Below are positions 8,333-17,682 of a stretch of 64,000 nt of DNA, piece by piece (position 1 is the stretch's first letter; each line of letters starts with the position of its first letter). Origin of the DNA: Arsenophonus nilaparvatae (GTDB lineage: Bacteria > Pseudomonadota > Gammaproteobacteria > Enterobacterales > Enterobacteriaceae); NCBI RefSeq assembly GCF_000757905.1, contig NZ_JRLH01000009.1; one strand, written 5' to 3'. Under the pieces are notes generated by a model. The model was given only the letters and a program-made list of their open reading frames with translations. It did not search any database and was not told the origin of the DNA. The position numbers and the translations under genes are program-made.

Positions 8333-9435
8333 ATGCATAAAAAAATAATTTCAGCTACTGTTTATTAGCTCTTAGTTTATTATCAGCACCAACATTAGCA
8401 ATTAATCAAGGAATAAAATATAACGGAATAATAATTGATTCTACAATAGAAAAAAACAAATTAAATAAGTTTACAATATCTAATCAAGGTGAAGTTAATA
8501 TCGACATTAAAGCACCTGATAATAATGGTATATCATATAATCAATATCGGCGATTTAATACTAATAAAGGCGTAACAGTACAACTTAATAACGATGCAAA
8601 TCAAAATAAAAATATGCTTGCTCAAGGCACACAATCAGCAAAATTAATTATTAATCAAATTAATTCTAGCGAAAAAACAAATTTACATGGTTTGCTAAAT
8701 ATAAAAGGATCTCCAGCAAAAGTTATTATTGCCAATCCTAATGGTATTACCTGCGATGACTGTCAGTTTAGCAATACAACCGGAGTTGATTTGGTTGCTG
8801 GCAAAATGAATTATACCAATAACACAATAAACTACCAGACTGATAAAGGAAAAATAATTTTTACTGGTTTAGGAATATGGGGGAATGGAGGTTCGTCAAT
8901 AAATGAAAAGAACAAATTTTTATCGAACCTCGCTGTATACGCAGGTAAAGTGCGCTTTAATAATGGCGCCAAAGTTAATGTCGCTAAGCAATATTATACT
9001 ATTGGCAATGTTGAAACTGAAATCGATGCTTGTCATTATGGTAATAGAAAAATTTTAGGATTGGCAGAAGAGAAAACAACATTTTCACTTGCAAAAAATA
9101 GCCAAATTTACGCGAATCAACTAAGGATTTTTACGAGTAAAGGCACATATTTAAATAATAAAGGTACGATTGCCGTTGCTGCTAATAAGTGGGATATAGG
9201 TAATATGTCGATTAAAGCAGAACGTATCTCTAATAAACATACAATTGCAGCTTATGGCGCTATTGAAGATGATGAATATACTATTCCATCTACAATAAAC
9301 ATTACCACTAAACATTTAATTAACCACCAGGATTCAGGCATTGAAGCATCCGAAGGTAGCGTCACACTCGAGACTTATAAAGGAAACGGTTATTTTAATA
9401 AAAATATAAAACAATATTTTCATAAAGTTAATTAA
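8333..9435 (+). pseudogene. Truncated, frameshifted haemagglutinin/CdiA-type TPS exoprotein
   Basis: An ATG at 8333 (AAGGGA upstream) starts a signal peptide, MHKKIISATV, that hits TAG after 11 codons. The next frame continues the signal (LLALSLLSAPTLA) and stays open to 9435, so about one base is missing near 8362. The protein has the TPS secretion domain of two-partner systems: a beta-helical, Asn-rich sequence with NPNGITCDDCQFSNTTGV, the hallmark NPNG element. Family members normally run to thousands of residues; this one stops after about 365, just past the secretion domain, with no adhesin repeats, toxin tip or TpsB partner. It is best read as a relic of an FHA or CDI exoprotein. A start at the internal ATG 8614 would lack a signal peptide. 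Confidence 0.82.
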
Positions 9436-9585
9436 TTAGTTAGTTACTTAGCCATAATTTAACTGACTGATAAAATATCTAATAGTTTTTATTAATACGC
9501 CTTATTTCATCAAAAATATTATTTTTTTATTACATTTACTCAGGGATATCAAAATATATTATATCTAGTTTTATTGCTATCTTGC

Positions 9586-9617
9586 ACCGCTTGATTTGCT
9601 ATCAAGCGGTATTTTTA
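9586..9617 (+). terminator. Terminator hairpin after the TPS pseudogene
   Basis: ACCGCTTGAT (9586-9595) and ATCAAGCGGT (9601-9610) form a perfect 10-bp stem with a 5-nt loop, followed on the plus strand by ATTTTTATT. It also lies immediately past the lpxM stop on the minus strand, where the T-run is lacking. Confidence 0.75.
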
Positions 9618-10589
9618 TTAATAAAGATCATCGCGGCAATAAGGCTCTATCTCTCCGGCTTTGCGCGTTTTTAATAATTTTAATATCCAGGTATATTGTG
9701 CCAGATAGGGTTTAACTAAATATTCCAATTCTTCGTTCATGCGCCTGGCAATATAGTGATTACTTTGCCCAGCAATATCAGCCATTGGCTCACGAATATA
9801 GATATGTAATTGGTGAGTTTTATAGTCATAAACCGGAAATAATGGCACAATCTCCGCTTTACAAACCTTCATCAACCGCCCTAGTGCCGGTAAGGTTGCT
9901 TTATAGGTTGCAAAAAAATCAACAAACTCACTATGTTCTTCACCATGATCTTGATCTGGTAAATAAAATCCCCAATAACCTTGCCTGACACTAGTAATAA
10001 AAGGTTTAATGCCCGCTTCACGAGAATGTAAACGACCACCAAAATGATGACGCGCTTTGTTCCATAAATAATCAGCCACAGGATCCTTTTGATGATGAAA
10101 CATGGCTGCCATTTTTTGGCCTCGAGCCGCTAATAACATGGCTGGAATATCAACCGCCCAACCATGAGGTACCATAAAAATAATATTACGCTGTTGCTCT
10201 TTTAATTGTTCAATAATTTGTTCATTATGCCAATGAGTTCGTGCTAAAGTTTTATCTACGCCGCGTAAAACTAATTCGGCTAATATTGCAAAAGATTGCG
10301 GTGCTACAGCAAACATTTCATCAACATATTTCTCTCTTTGCTGCTCTGTCAATTCTGGAAAACAATAAAGCAAATTAATTTTTGCCCGCCTACGCGAGCC
10401 TTTTGCTAACTTACCAATTAACTTACCCATTTTTGCCAGTAACAGATCGCGTAACTTAATAGGCAAATAAGCTGTTCCAGCTAATAGCAATGCACCAACC
10501 CACATCCCCCAATATCTGGGATGTAGATAAATACGATGAAAGGTAGGAATATAACCAAGTTTACTATCTGTATCCTGTTCTTTATTCAT
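9618..10589 (-). CDS. lpxM: Lipid A myristoyl-acyltransferase LpxM
   Basis: An inner-membrane acyltransferase that adds the last (myristoyl) chain to Kdo2-lipid A. The HX4D catalytic motif is present as HGWAVD, followed by PDQDHGEEHSEFVDFF, which is conserved across LpxL/LpxM. One hydrophobic N-terminal segment (WVGALLLAGTAYLPI) anchors it. The start MNKEQDTDSK at 10589 gives 323 residues, as in E. coli, and has GAG about 8 nt upstream; an in-frame ATG at 10607 lacks a ribosome site. An intact gene implies hexa-acylated lipid A. It lies 135 nt downstream of mepM in the conserved msbB-yebA-znuA order. Confidence 0.94.
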   Translation of the reverse strand: MNKEQDTDSKLGYIPTFHRIYLHPRYWGMWVGALLLAGTAYLPIKLRDLLLAKMGKLIGKLAKGSRRRAKINLLYCFPELTEQQREKYVDEMFAVAPQSFAILAELVLRGVDKTLARTHWHNEQIIEQLKEQQRNIIFMVPHGWAVDIPAMLLAARGQKMAAMFHHQKDPVADYLWNKARHHFGGRLHSREAGIKPFITSVRQGYWGFYLPDQDHGEEHSEFVDFFATYKATLPALGRLMKVCKAEIVPLFPVYDYKTHQLHIYIREPMADIAGQSNHYIARRMNEELEYLVKPYLAQYTWILKLLKTRKAGEIEPYCRDDLY

Positions 10590-10724
10590 TAGTACACTCA
10601 AATACAACGTATAAAAATCTAAAATCTGAGATACATTATAATATTAACCTTATGATTTACAGAAAATAATTATGGCAGTAAATAAAATGCTAGTTCACAA
10701 CCTAATTAGCTAACAAAAATCATA

Positions 10725-12083
10725 TTAATCGCTTGCCAGCTTCGATTTATTCTCTTTAACGGATGCCAGAAAGAGTTGGCGATCTTTACCTGTTAATCCA
10801 CCTGAGTGAGGTAAATTAGCTGTTAATGGGTTAACTGCGCGCTGATTAAACCATAACTCATAATGAAGATGAGGGCCGGTAGTACGTCCAGTATTACCTG
10901 ATAATGCTATGCGTTCACCTCTTTTTACTTTCTGACCTGGTTTAACCAATAATTTACGTAGATGCATATAACGAGTGGTATACTGCCGCCCGTGACGAAT
11001 AGCAATAAAATTACCGGCCGCTCCACTATATTTCGCCACAATAACTTCACCATCACCAACCGCTAATATTGGTGTCCCGACGGGCATAGAAAAATCAACT
11101 CCCTGATGAGGAGCTGGACGCCCTGTTACCGGATTTACACGACGCAAACTAAAAGGAGAAGAGACTCTAAAGGTTTTGGCTGTAGGATAACGTAAGAAAC
11201 CGCGCTCTAAGCCATTAGCTTCACTATCATAATAGCGACCATTTTCAGCTCGAAAGGCATAGTAATTCTTACCATTAGTTAATAAATGAACCCCCAACAA
11301 ACGACTCTGTTCACTGTGACCATCAAGCATTTCACGACTTAACAAGACCGAAAATTTATCACCTGACTTTAGCTTACGCAAATCGATCTGCCATTGTAGT
11401 GCTTTAGACACTTCACGTGCTTCGTTATATGTTAAGCCCGAATTAACTGCACTAGAGGTAAAATTACCGTTTATTTTACCTTGGATAACCTTATCAGCCC
11501 AAACACCTTGACGAATTTGCTTCTCTTCATTAAAAGTGCTAGAGGCACCTTGACGAGTATAAACACGTGTTTCACGCTGTGAAATAATCCATGTCAGTGT
11601 CTGTAATTCTCCATCTTTATTCAATTCCCAGCTTAACGTTTGCCCTATTTGCAAATTCCGTAAAGCTCGGTGTTGATTAGAAAGAGCGGCCACATCACCA
11701 GCATCTAAACCATACTGAGTTAAAATACTAGTCAGATTATCACCGCTTGAAACAACATGTTCATCAGGTGTATCAGCTCCCTTTTCATCAGTTACCCCTT
11801 CATCAGGTAACTGTTCGCTGCTATCGGTGATAATATCATCAGTATCCGAGTTATCTACTTGGCTGGTATTAGTTTCACTTTTATCTTTACTACCAAGAAT
11901 AATACCTGGTTTTATTGGCGATGATTCTTGAGAAATATTTTCATCTTTATCATCGGGTTGAATAACAACAGGCCGCCAAATTGCGACAGCCAATGTTGCT
12001 ATGGTTAATGTGCCTAGCATAATTTTATGCGGTTTAGGCAAATTGCCATATACCTGAACGATAGTCTTCGCCATCTGCTGCAC
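10725..12083 (-). CDS. mepM: Murein DD-endopeptidase MepM
   Basis: 452 residues. It has an N-terminal membrane anchor (KIMLGTLTIATLAVAIW), an acidic linker, a LysM peptidoglycan-binding domain (about 108-155, HVVSSGDNLTSIL), then a C-terminal M23 metallopeptidase. The zinc ligands are visible as HQGVDF and HLHYE. MepM cuts D-Ala-mDap cross-links so that new glycan strands can be inserted as the cell grows. It begins 14 nt after the znuA stop, so it is probably co-transcribed from the Zur-controlled znuA promoter, a sensible link for a zinc enzyme. Confidence 0.95.
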   Translation of the reverse strand: MQQMAKTIVQVYGNLPKPHKIMLGTLTIATLAVAIWRPVVIQPDDKDENISQESSPIKPGIILGSKDKSETNTSQVDNSDTDDIITDSSEQLPDEGVTDEKGADTPDEHVVSSGDNLTSILTQYGLDAGDVAALSNQHRALRNLQIGQTLSWELNKDGELQTLTWIISQRETRVYTRQGASSTFNEEKQIRQGVWADKVIQGKINGNFTSSAVNSGLTYNEAREVSKALQWQIDLRKLKSGDKFSVLLSREMLDGHSEQSRLLGVHLLTNGKNYYAFRAENGRYYDSEANGLERGFLRYPTAKTFRVSSPFSLRRVNPVTGRPAPHQGVDFSMPVGTPILAVGDGEVIVAKYSGAAGNFIAIRHGRQYTTRYMHLRKLLVKPGQKVKRGERIALSGNTGRTTGPHLHYELWFNQRAVNPLTANLPHSGGLTGKDRQLFLASVKENKSKLASD

Positions 12084-12097
12084 GTATTAAATTCCTT

Positions 12098-13054
12098 CTA
12101 GTTCTTATCCAAGCAGCTTTTAAATTGATTAGATAACGCTGTTAAAAATTCTACATAGCTATCCTTACTTAATCCGATGCCGCTCCCTAATGGATCTAAT
12201 GTCCCCATATATACATCGGTATCTTTTATAACAGCTTTAATCACCGCTGGCCTGAATTGTGGTTCAGCAAAAACACAAACTGCTTTTTTCTGAGCCAACA
12301 TTGTTCTTATTTGATATAGTCTTTGGGCGCCAGGCTGAATGATAGGATTAATAGTAAAATAACCTAATGAGGCTAAATGATAGCGTTTTTCAAAGTAACC
12401 ATAAGCATCATGAAAAACAAAATATCGCTTATCTCCAACCGACTGTAACATCTTAGCAATATTTTGATCAGTTTGCGTCAATTTCTCATCGAATTTACGA
12501 AGGTTTACGTCCAACTGTTTTTTATATTTAGGATATAAAGCGACTAATCGGTGGTGGATAATGTTAGCAGCAATACGTGCAATGTCTGGTGACAACCAGA
12601 TGTGCATATTATACTCACCATGTGAATGATGCTCATGATGATGACCATGAGAATTTTTATTATTTACCGCTGTGCTATCTTCGCTGCTTTTCAGTAAGCG
12701 TGCTTTTATAGCTGGATCTTCAGCTAATGTGATCCGTTTTTCAGTGGGTAATTGTGCTAATGGTTTCTCTAAAAAAGTTTCTAAATTTGAGCCAACCCAA
12801 ATGAAAAGATCAGCAGTTTTGATTTTTTCCAGATCGGAAGGTTTTAAAGCATAATCATGGGGTGAAGCACCATCAGGTAATAATATTTGTACCTCAGTAA
12901 CACCATTAGTAATGGCTGCAGCAATAAAACCTAACGGACGAATTGACGTAACTACATCAGCTTGAGTAGTAGATATGAAACTGAGTAATAGTCCAGCAAG
13001 AATATATTTTTTTCCCATAATTTTTTGAACAATTTTTTTTGTTTTGTGTAACAT
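12098..13054 (-). CDS. znuA: Periplasmic zinc-binding protein ZnuA
   Basis: Solute-binding component of the ZnuABC high-affinity zinc importer (cluster A-I). After a signal peptide ending in TQA come the ligand-bearing segments GASPHDY, NMHIWLSPD and VFHDAYGYFEK, and the family's His-rich loop (SHGHHHEHHSHG). 318 residues is normal. It is divergent from znuC, and the Zur-like operator lies between them. The mepM gene follows closely downstream. Confidence 0.95.
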   Translation of the reverse strand: MLHKTKKIVQKIMGKKYILAGLLLSFISTTQADVVTSIRPLGFIAAAITNGVTEVQILLPDGASPHDYALKPSDLEKIKTADLFIWVGSNLETFLEKPLAQLPTEKRITLAEDPAIKARLLKSSEDSTAVNNKNSHGHHHEHHSHGEYNMHIWLSPDIARIAANIIHHRLVALYPKYKKQLDVNLRKFDEKLTQTDQNIAKMLQSVGDKRYFVFHDAYGYFEKRYHLASLGYFTINPIIQPGAQRLYQIRTMLAQKKAVCVFAEPQFRPAVIKAVIKDTDVYMGTLDPLGSGIGLSKDSYVEFLTALSNQFKSCLDKN

Positions 13055-13080
13055 AGAATAGTTTCCATAGACTAATTTTG

Positions 13081-13103
13081 ATAATGTTATATTATAATAC
13101 TTT
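13081..13103. promoter_or_regulatory. Zur-like operator between znuA and znuC
   Basis: The stretch ATGTTATATTATAA within 13084-13097 matches the core of the enterobacterial Zur palindrome (ATGTTATAwTATAACAT), with four or five mismatches across 23 bases, all toward the ends. Its place between divergent znuA and znuC is where the E. coli box lies. It should repress both when zinc is plentiful. It also rules out a TTG start for znuC at 13078. Confidence 0.75.
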
Positions 13104-13128
13104 AACCATCCTGCAAGAATTATTTACC

Positions 13129-13893
13129 ATGCAAACGCTATTAAGCTTAAAAAATATTGCTGTTAGTTTTGGTTCACACCAAATTGTCGAAAACATCTCC
13201 TTTGATCTATATGTTGGAGAAATATTAACACTATTGGGGCCAAATGGTGCTGGTAAATCTACGCTAGCTAAAATACTCCTCGGCCTAATTACCCCTAGTC
13301 AAGGAGAAATAATTTACCAAGTCAAATTGCGCATCGGTTATGTGCCACAGAAATTATCGCTGGATATGACAATGCCTTTGACCGTTAAACGTTTTATGAC
13401 ATTAAAACCTGGGGTAAAAACTACTAATATTATTCCTGCATTAATACGTGTCGGCGCCGATCATCTTATCGAGCAACAAATGCAAAAACTATCAGGCGGG
13501 GAAACTCAACGTGTTCTACTTGCTCGTGCTTTACTGAATCAACCACAATTACTTGTTTTAGATGAACCTACACAAGGCGTAGATATCAATGGTCAAGTCG
13601 CTTTATATAATCTAATCGATAATATTCGTACCGAATCAAATTGTGCTGTTTTTATGATTTCACATGATCTCCACCTTGTGATGGCAAAAACTGATAAAGT
13701 ACTCTGTATTAATAAACAAATATGCTGCTCTGGCCGGCCAGAGGATGTGGCTTTAGATCCCGAATTTATTGCTATGTTCGGCCATCGTGGGATAGAACAG
13801 ATCGATATCTATCGCCACCATCATCATAATCATCAATGCGATTTAAATAATGAGATTGATGATAAACCTACAGGGAACTGTCATCATGATTGA
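13129..13893 (+). CDS. znuC: Zinc ABC transporter ATPase ZnuC
   Basis: ATP-binding subunit of ZnuABC. It carries Walker A GPNGAGKST, the signature LSGGETQRV, Walker B LLVLDEP, the switch His in SHDLH, and the ZnuC-specific His-rich tail (YRHHHHNHQ). The ATG at 13129 (MQTLLSLK) is preferred because the longer frame would start inside the Zur box and extend past the usual N-terminus. Its stop overlaps the start of znuB. Confidence 0.95.
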   Translation: MQTLLSLKNIAVSFGSHQIVENISFDLYVGEILTLLGPNGAGKSTLAKILLGLITPSQGEIIYQVKLRIGYVPQKLSLDMTMPLTVKRFMTLKPGVKTTNIIPALIRVGADHLIEQQMQKLSGGETQRVLLARALLNQPQLLVLDEPTQGVDINGQVALYNLIDNIRTESNCAVFMISHDLHLVMAKTDKVLCINKQICCSGRPEDVALDPEFIAMFGHRGIEQIDIYRHHHHNHQCDLNNEIDDKPTGNCHHD

Positions 13894-14671
13894 ACTATTA
13901 CTACCTGGGTGGTTAGCTGGTATGCTGTTAGCCATTGCCGCAGGACCACTGGGCTCTTTCGTTGTCTGGCGGCGTATGTCATATTTTGGTGATACTCTCG
14001 CTCATGCTTCATTACTTGGTATCGCTTTTGGTTTATTACTCAATGTTAATCTGTTTTATGCCGTTATTGCTATCACCCTTCTTCTTGCAATTTTATTAGC
14101 CTGGCTAGAAAAGCGCCCACATCTGGCCATCGATACCCTATTAGGCATAATGGCGCATAGTGCCCTATCACTTGGATTAGTCGTCGTCAGTTTAATGGAC
14201 AATGTTCGTATGGATTTGATGGCTTATTTATTTGGTGATCTATTATCGGTAACTAGCGAGGATGTTTTTTCAATCGCGATAGGTGTTGCTATTGTTTGTT
14301 CAATTATTGTCTGGCAATGGCGTAATTTACTGTCAATAACAGTTAATCAAGATTTAGCTTTTGTTGATGGCGTAAAAATACAGCAGCTTAAGGTATTATT
14401 AATGCTGGTTACTGCCCTTACCATAGGTATTGCCATGAAATTTGTTGGGGCTTTAATTATTACATCATTATTAATTATTCCTGCCGCTACTGGTAGACGA
14501 TTTGACAAAACACCAGAGCAAATGGCAGTAGTTGCTATCATTATCGGTATGTTTGCGGTGACGGCTGGACTTGCTCTGTCTGCCTATTACGATACACCAG
14601 CAGGGCCCTCGGTTGTGATCTGTGCCAGTGCTTTATTTGTATTAAGTTTATTTATTAAAATAAAAAACTAA
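13886..14671 (+). CDS. znuB: Zinc ABC transporter permease ZnuB
   Basis: Inner-membrane permease of the zinc importer, 261 residues with about eight hydrophobic helices. It shares the conserved segments PLGSFVVWRRMSYFGDTLAHAS and AMKFVGALIITSLLIIPA with E. coli ZnuB. The start MIELLLPGW at 13886 overlaps the znuC stop by 8 nt, implying translational coupling; a longer frame from 13850 would add a spurious N-terminus. Co-transcribed with znuC under Zur. Confidence 0.95.
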   Translation: MIELLLPGWLAGMLLAIAAGPLGSFVVWRRMSYFGDTLAHASLLGIAFGLLLNVNLFYAVIAITLLLAILLAWLEKRPHLAIDTLLGIMAHSALSLGLVVVSLMDNVRMDLMAYLFGDLLSVTSEDVFSIAIGVAIVCSIIVWQWRNLLSITVNQDLAFVDGVKIQQLKVLLMLVTALTIGIAMKFVGALIITSLLIIPAATGRRFDKTPEQMAVVAIIIGMFAVTAGLALSAYYDTPAGPSVVICASALFVLSLFIKIKN

Positions 14672-14725
14672 TCTATTCATACGATAAAATAAATTATTTT
14701 TAAAATTAGCTAAACACCCTATTCC

Positions 14726-14767
14726 CTCACTACAAATCCATCAATTATGACTTGTAGTGAGTTTTTA
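14726..14767 (+). terminator. Terminator of znuCB
   Basis: CTCACTACAA (14726-14735) pairs with TTGTAGTGAG (14752-14761), followed by TTTTTATTTT. It lies 55 nt past the znuB stop and just short of the convergent outer membrane protein gene. Confidence 0.85.
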
Positions 14768-14781
14768 TTTTGCTAATCAAA

Positions 14782-15342
14782 TTAGAACCGGTAACCGATA
14801 CCAAGCATCCATGTGCCGACTTTTATATTTTTTAAATTAGTATGTTCGAAAGATAATTTGGTATGTTCATATGTAACATCAATAGCTAAATTCTCCACCG
14901 GATTAATTTGTAAACCCGCACCATAAACTAATTCAATTTCAGTGTCTTTAAAAGCATTTGCGAATGGTGATTTTGCCTCAACTCTACCACGTGCCGCTCC
15001 AATTAAGCCATAGAGACTAATATTGCGATTAAAACGATAGCTAGGACCAAAACTTAATGAAGAATAAATTATATCTACATTAGCAACTTTAATATTATAA
15101 ATTTTCAAATAATCTTCTTGATTAGTATAAGTCAACGAACCAATAAAACCCCAGTGATTATCAATTTCATAACGATATTTAATATTAATACCCTTTGGTT
15201 TATCCTGAAATTCTTCATCTTTAAATTGTAGATGACTTTGTGCATAATCTAGTGATAGAGTATTTTTACTTGCTGCACAGGCATTCGCAGAAACACAGGC
15301 AAATATTGTAGCAATGACAGATCTAATAAATATTTTTTTCAT
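14782..15342 (-). CDS. Ail/OmpX-type outer membrane beta-barrel protein
   Basis: 186 residues with a clear signal peptide (cut after NACA) and alternating amphipathic strands. It ends in GIGYRF, the terminal aromatic that the BAM machinery recognises. Motifs such as YRYEIDNHWGFIGSLTY and SFGPSYRFNRNISLYGLIG place it in the Ail/Lom/PagC/OmpX family of eight-stranded barrels. Members give adhesion, invasion or serum resistance, or respond to envelope stress. It is not E. coli OmpX by context, so no symbol is given. It sits between zinc uptake and a broken LPMO gene, in a small accessory patch within conserved synteny. Confidence 0.85.
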   Translation of the reverse strand: MKKIFIRSVIATIFACVSANACAASKNTLSLDYAQSHLQFKDEEFQDKPKGINIKYRYEIDNHWGFIGSLTYTNQEDYLKIYNIKVANVDIIYSSLSFGPSYRFNRNISLYGLIGAARGRVEAKSPFANAFKDTEIELVYGAGLQINPVENLAIDVTYEHTKLSFEHTNLKNIKVGTWMLGIGYRF

Positions 15343-15668
15343 TTATCTTCTATTCCTAGTAGAATAATATTTAATTCAATAGTCTTTATAAGATATGAAA
15401 TAAATCGATTACCCTATATATAAAACTAAATAATTTTTTGTTAAATTTAATTTAAACTGAAAAATAAAATTTGACTGATGATATTTAGTTAGAAGATATA
15501 TTTAACTTATCATTGATAAATAAGCAGCAATTAAAATAAAAATAAATCGTCCTACTTTAGCTATCGAAACTAAAAATAATGTAGAGGCAAGTTTTAGCTT
15601 ACCTCCAAAAAAATGACAATTTTATTAAATACAATGATGACAATATTTAGCCAGTTAGTGAAAAATAA
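15343..15668. other. AT-rich spacer, no gene seen
   Basis: 326 bases between the start of the Ail-type gene and the end of the broken LPMO gene on the same strand. It presumably holds the Ail-type promoter. No reading frame of credible composition and no clear hairpin terminator was found. Confidence 0.5.
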
Positions 15669-16267
15669 CTAAGGTTTCATATTAGCATCTATCACTTGAT
15701 AAAATGCATTACCAGTATCGTAAATTGTCCATACACCTAAAATAACCTGATAACCGGTACGATATGGTACATTACAATCAATTGAGACCTCAAATGAAGG
15801 CATTTGCCCCCCATCTGTACGACTGCAAAATGGTTGTAGATCAAATGAGCTACGGGCTAACGGCGCATTAGGATCCCAATTTTGTTTAGTGATGAAATAC
15901 TCCCAACCGGTAGTTCGATGAGGTGCGGTCAACGTCCAATGGAAAGTATTTTTACCGGGTTAAACATCAACTTTAGTCCAACTAGTAGCAGTCTGTTCAT
16001 CTAACTCACCAAACCAACGATGTCCAGCACTGGCAATTTTGCCATCAGCTGGCCCATGCCGAGGAAAACCTTTACGACCTTCAACCGATTGTGGTTCAAC
16101 CATAACCGCACCACAATTACCATTTTTACCTAACGAACACAGATAAGCTCGACTAGTAGGAAAATCGATATAACCATGCATAGGATTGAGGAGAGTATTT
16201 GCTCTGGCAAAACTTATAATACTAACATTGCTAATGATAATATTGATAATAATAATTTTATTTTCAT
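15669..16267 (-). pseudogene. Second chitin-active LPMO (CBP21-like), broken
   Basis: From HGYIDFPTSRAYLC to the end this aligns closely with Serratia CBP21, including CGAVMVEPQSVEG, the second histidine-brace His (TAPHRTTGWEYFIT) and DTGNAFYQVID. Two lesions are visible. An in-frame TAA at 15960-15962 sits where a sense codon (probably CAA) once continued into PGKNTFHW. In addition, the signal peptide starting at 16267 (MKIKLLLSILSLAML) runs into a stop and is out of frame with the mature domain. A copper-active secreted enzyme therefore cannot be made. The gene is single-domain and lacks the repeat tail of the copy at the left edge. Confidence 0.88.
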
Positions 16268-16643
16268 TCAGTTTATTCCATAATTAGCTAATTTTATTTA
16301 TTAAAAAATAGTTAGTAGATATAATAAAAACTACCGTAAAATTATTATTTAACCACGGCAAAAATATCAACAAAAATAATATAATTAATTACATTAATAT
16401 TAAACTATTGCTTATTCTTGAGAATTAAATATCATCAATTTATATTAATAATGCATTAATTAAATAAGAAGTCCATTGATAATAAAAATAGTTAATAAAA
16501 ATAACAAATAATAATCATAAATAAATTATTATTTATTCATATATTATAAATAGCAGCCTAACCCGGTGTTAAGCTGTATTGAAAATAATTAGCATGATTA
16601 TATTAGCGAATTACAAGCAATAAATTTAACCCCATTAATAAAC
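16268..16643. other. AT-rich spacer, no gene seen
   Basis: About 375 bases of extremely AT-rich DNA (long A/T and TAAT runs) between the broken LPMO gene and the 3' end of ruvB. No gene, tRNA or strong hairpin is apparent. Confidence 0.5.
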
Positions 16644-17660
16644 TTAATTAGCATCATCATGATCTTTATTAACCCCAAAATGGCGGTAGGCATGATCAGT
16701 CGCAATTCGACCACGGGGAGTACGCTGAATAAAACCTTGTTGAATCAGGAAAGGTTCAAGAACATCCTCTATGGTTTCCCTTTCTTCACCAATTGCAGCA
16801 GCCACATTGTCTAATCCTACCGGTCCCCCCATAAATTTATCAATAATAGCAATCAATAACTTACGATCAAGATAGTCAAAACCGGCTGAATCAACATTAA
16901 GCATATCTAATGCCTGTGAAGCGATGTCGCCATCAATAATACCATCACCTTTAACTTGGGCAAAATCTCTTACTCGCCGTAATAAACGATTAGTTATCCG
17001 CGGTGTTCCCCGTGAGCGCATCGCAATTTGTCTCGCACCGGCATCAGAAATTTCTAACCCCATAAAGTGAGCACTACGTAATACAATCGTCTGTAAATCA
17101 TCGACATTATAAAATTCAAGACGCTGAACAATACCAAAACGATCTCTAAGCGGGGATGTCAGTGAGCCGGCTCTGGTTGTTGCACCAACTAAAGTAAAAG
17201 GAGGTAGATCAATTTTAATTGAACGCGCAGCAGGCCCTTCTCCTATCATTATATCCAGTTGGTAATCTTCCATTGCCGGATAAAGGATCTCTTCTACAAC
17301 TGGCGATAAACGATGTATTTCATCAATAAAGAGTACATCATGCGGTTCTAAATTGGTTAGCATTGCCGCTAAATCCCCTGCCTTTTCTAACACTGGGCCG
17401 GAGGTAGTACGTAAATTTGCGCCCAATTCATTCGCCACAATACCCGCTAATGTCGTTTTACCAAGCCCAGGTGGACCAAAAATCAGCAAGTGATCAAGTG
17501 CTTCAGCTCGTAATTTAGCTGCCTGGATAAAGATTTCCATCTGTTGGCAAACCTGAGGTTGCCCGACATATTCAGTAAGGAGTTTTGGTCGAATAGCGCG
17601 ATCAATCACGTCTTCATCAGGTAAATTCTCAGCAGAAACTAAACGATCAGCCTCAATCAT
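16644..17660 (-). CDS. ruvB: Holliday junction branch-migration ATPase RuvB
   Basis: AAA+ motor that, with RuvA, drives branch migration. It has Walker A GPPGLGKTT, Walker B LFIDEIHR, sensor region GATTRAGSLTSPLRDRFG, and the C-terminal winged helix (QGFIQRTPRGR) that contacts DNA. 338 residues matches the family. It follows ruvA by 22 nt in the run aspS-nudB-yebC-ruvC-ruvA-ruvB. Recombinational repair is thus kept, unlike in highly reduced symbionts. Confidence 0.97.
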   Translation of the reverse strand: MIEADRLVSAENLPDEDVIDRAIRPKLLTEYVGQPQVCQQMEIFIQAAKLRAEALDHLLIFGPPGLGKTTLAGIVANELGANLRTTSGPVLEKAGDLAAMLTNLEPHDVLFIDEIHRLSPVVEEILYPAMEDYQLDIMIGEGPAARSIKIDLPPFTLVGATTRAGSLTSPLRDRFGIVQRLEFYNVDDLQTIVLRSAHFMGLEISDAGARQIAMRSRGTPRITNRLLRRVRDFAQVKGDGIIDGDIASQALDMLNVDSAGFDYLDRKLLIAIIDKFMGGPVGLDNVAAAIGEERETIEDVLEPFLIQQGFIQRTPRGRIATDHAYRHFGVNKDHDDAN

Positions 17661-17682
17661 AGGTTTGGTCCTTACTTATTAT

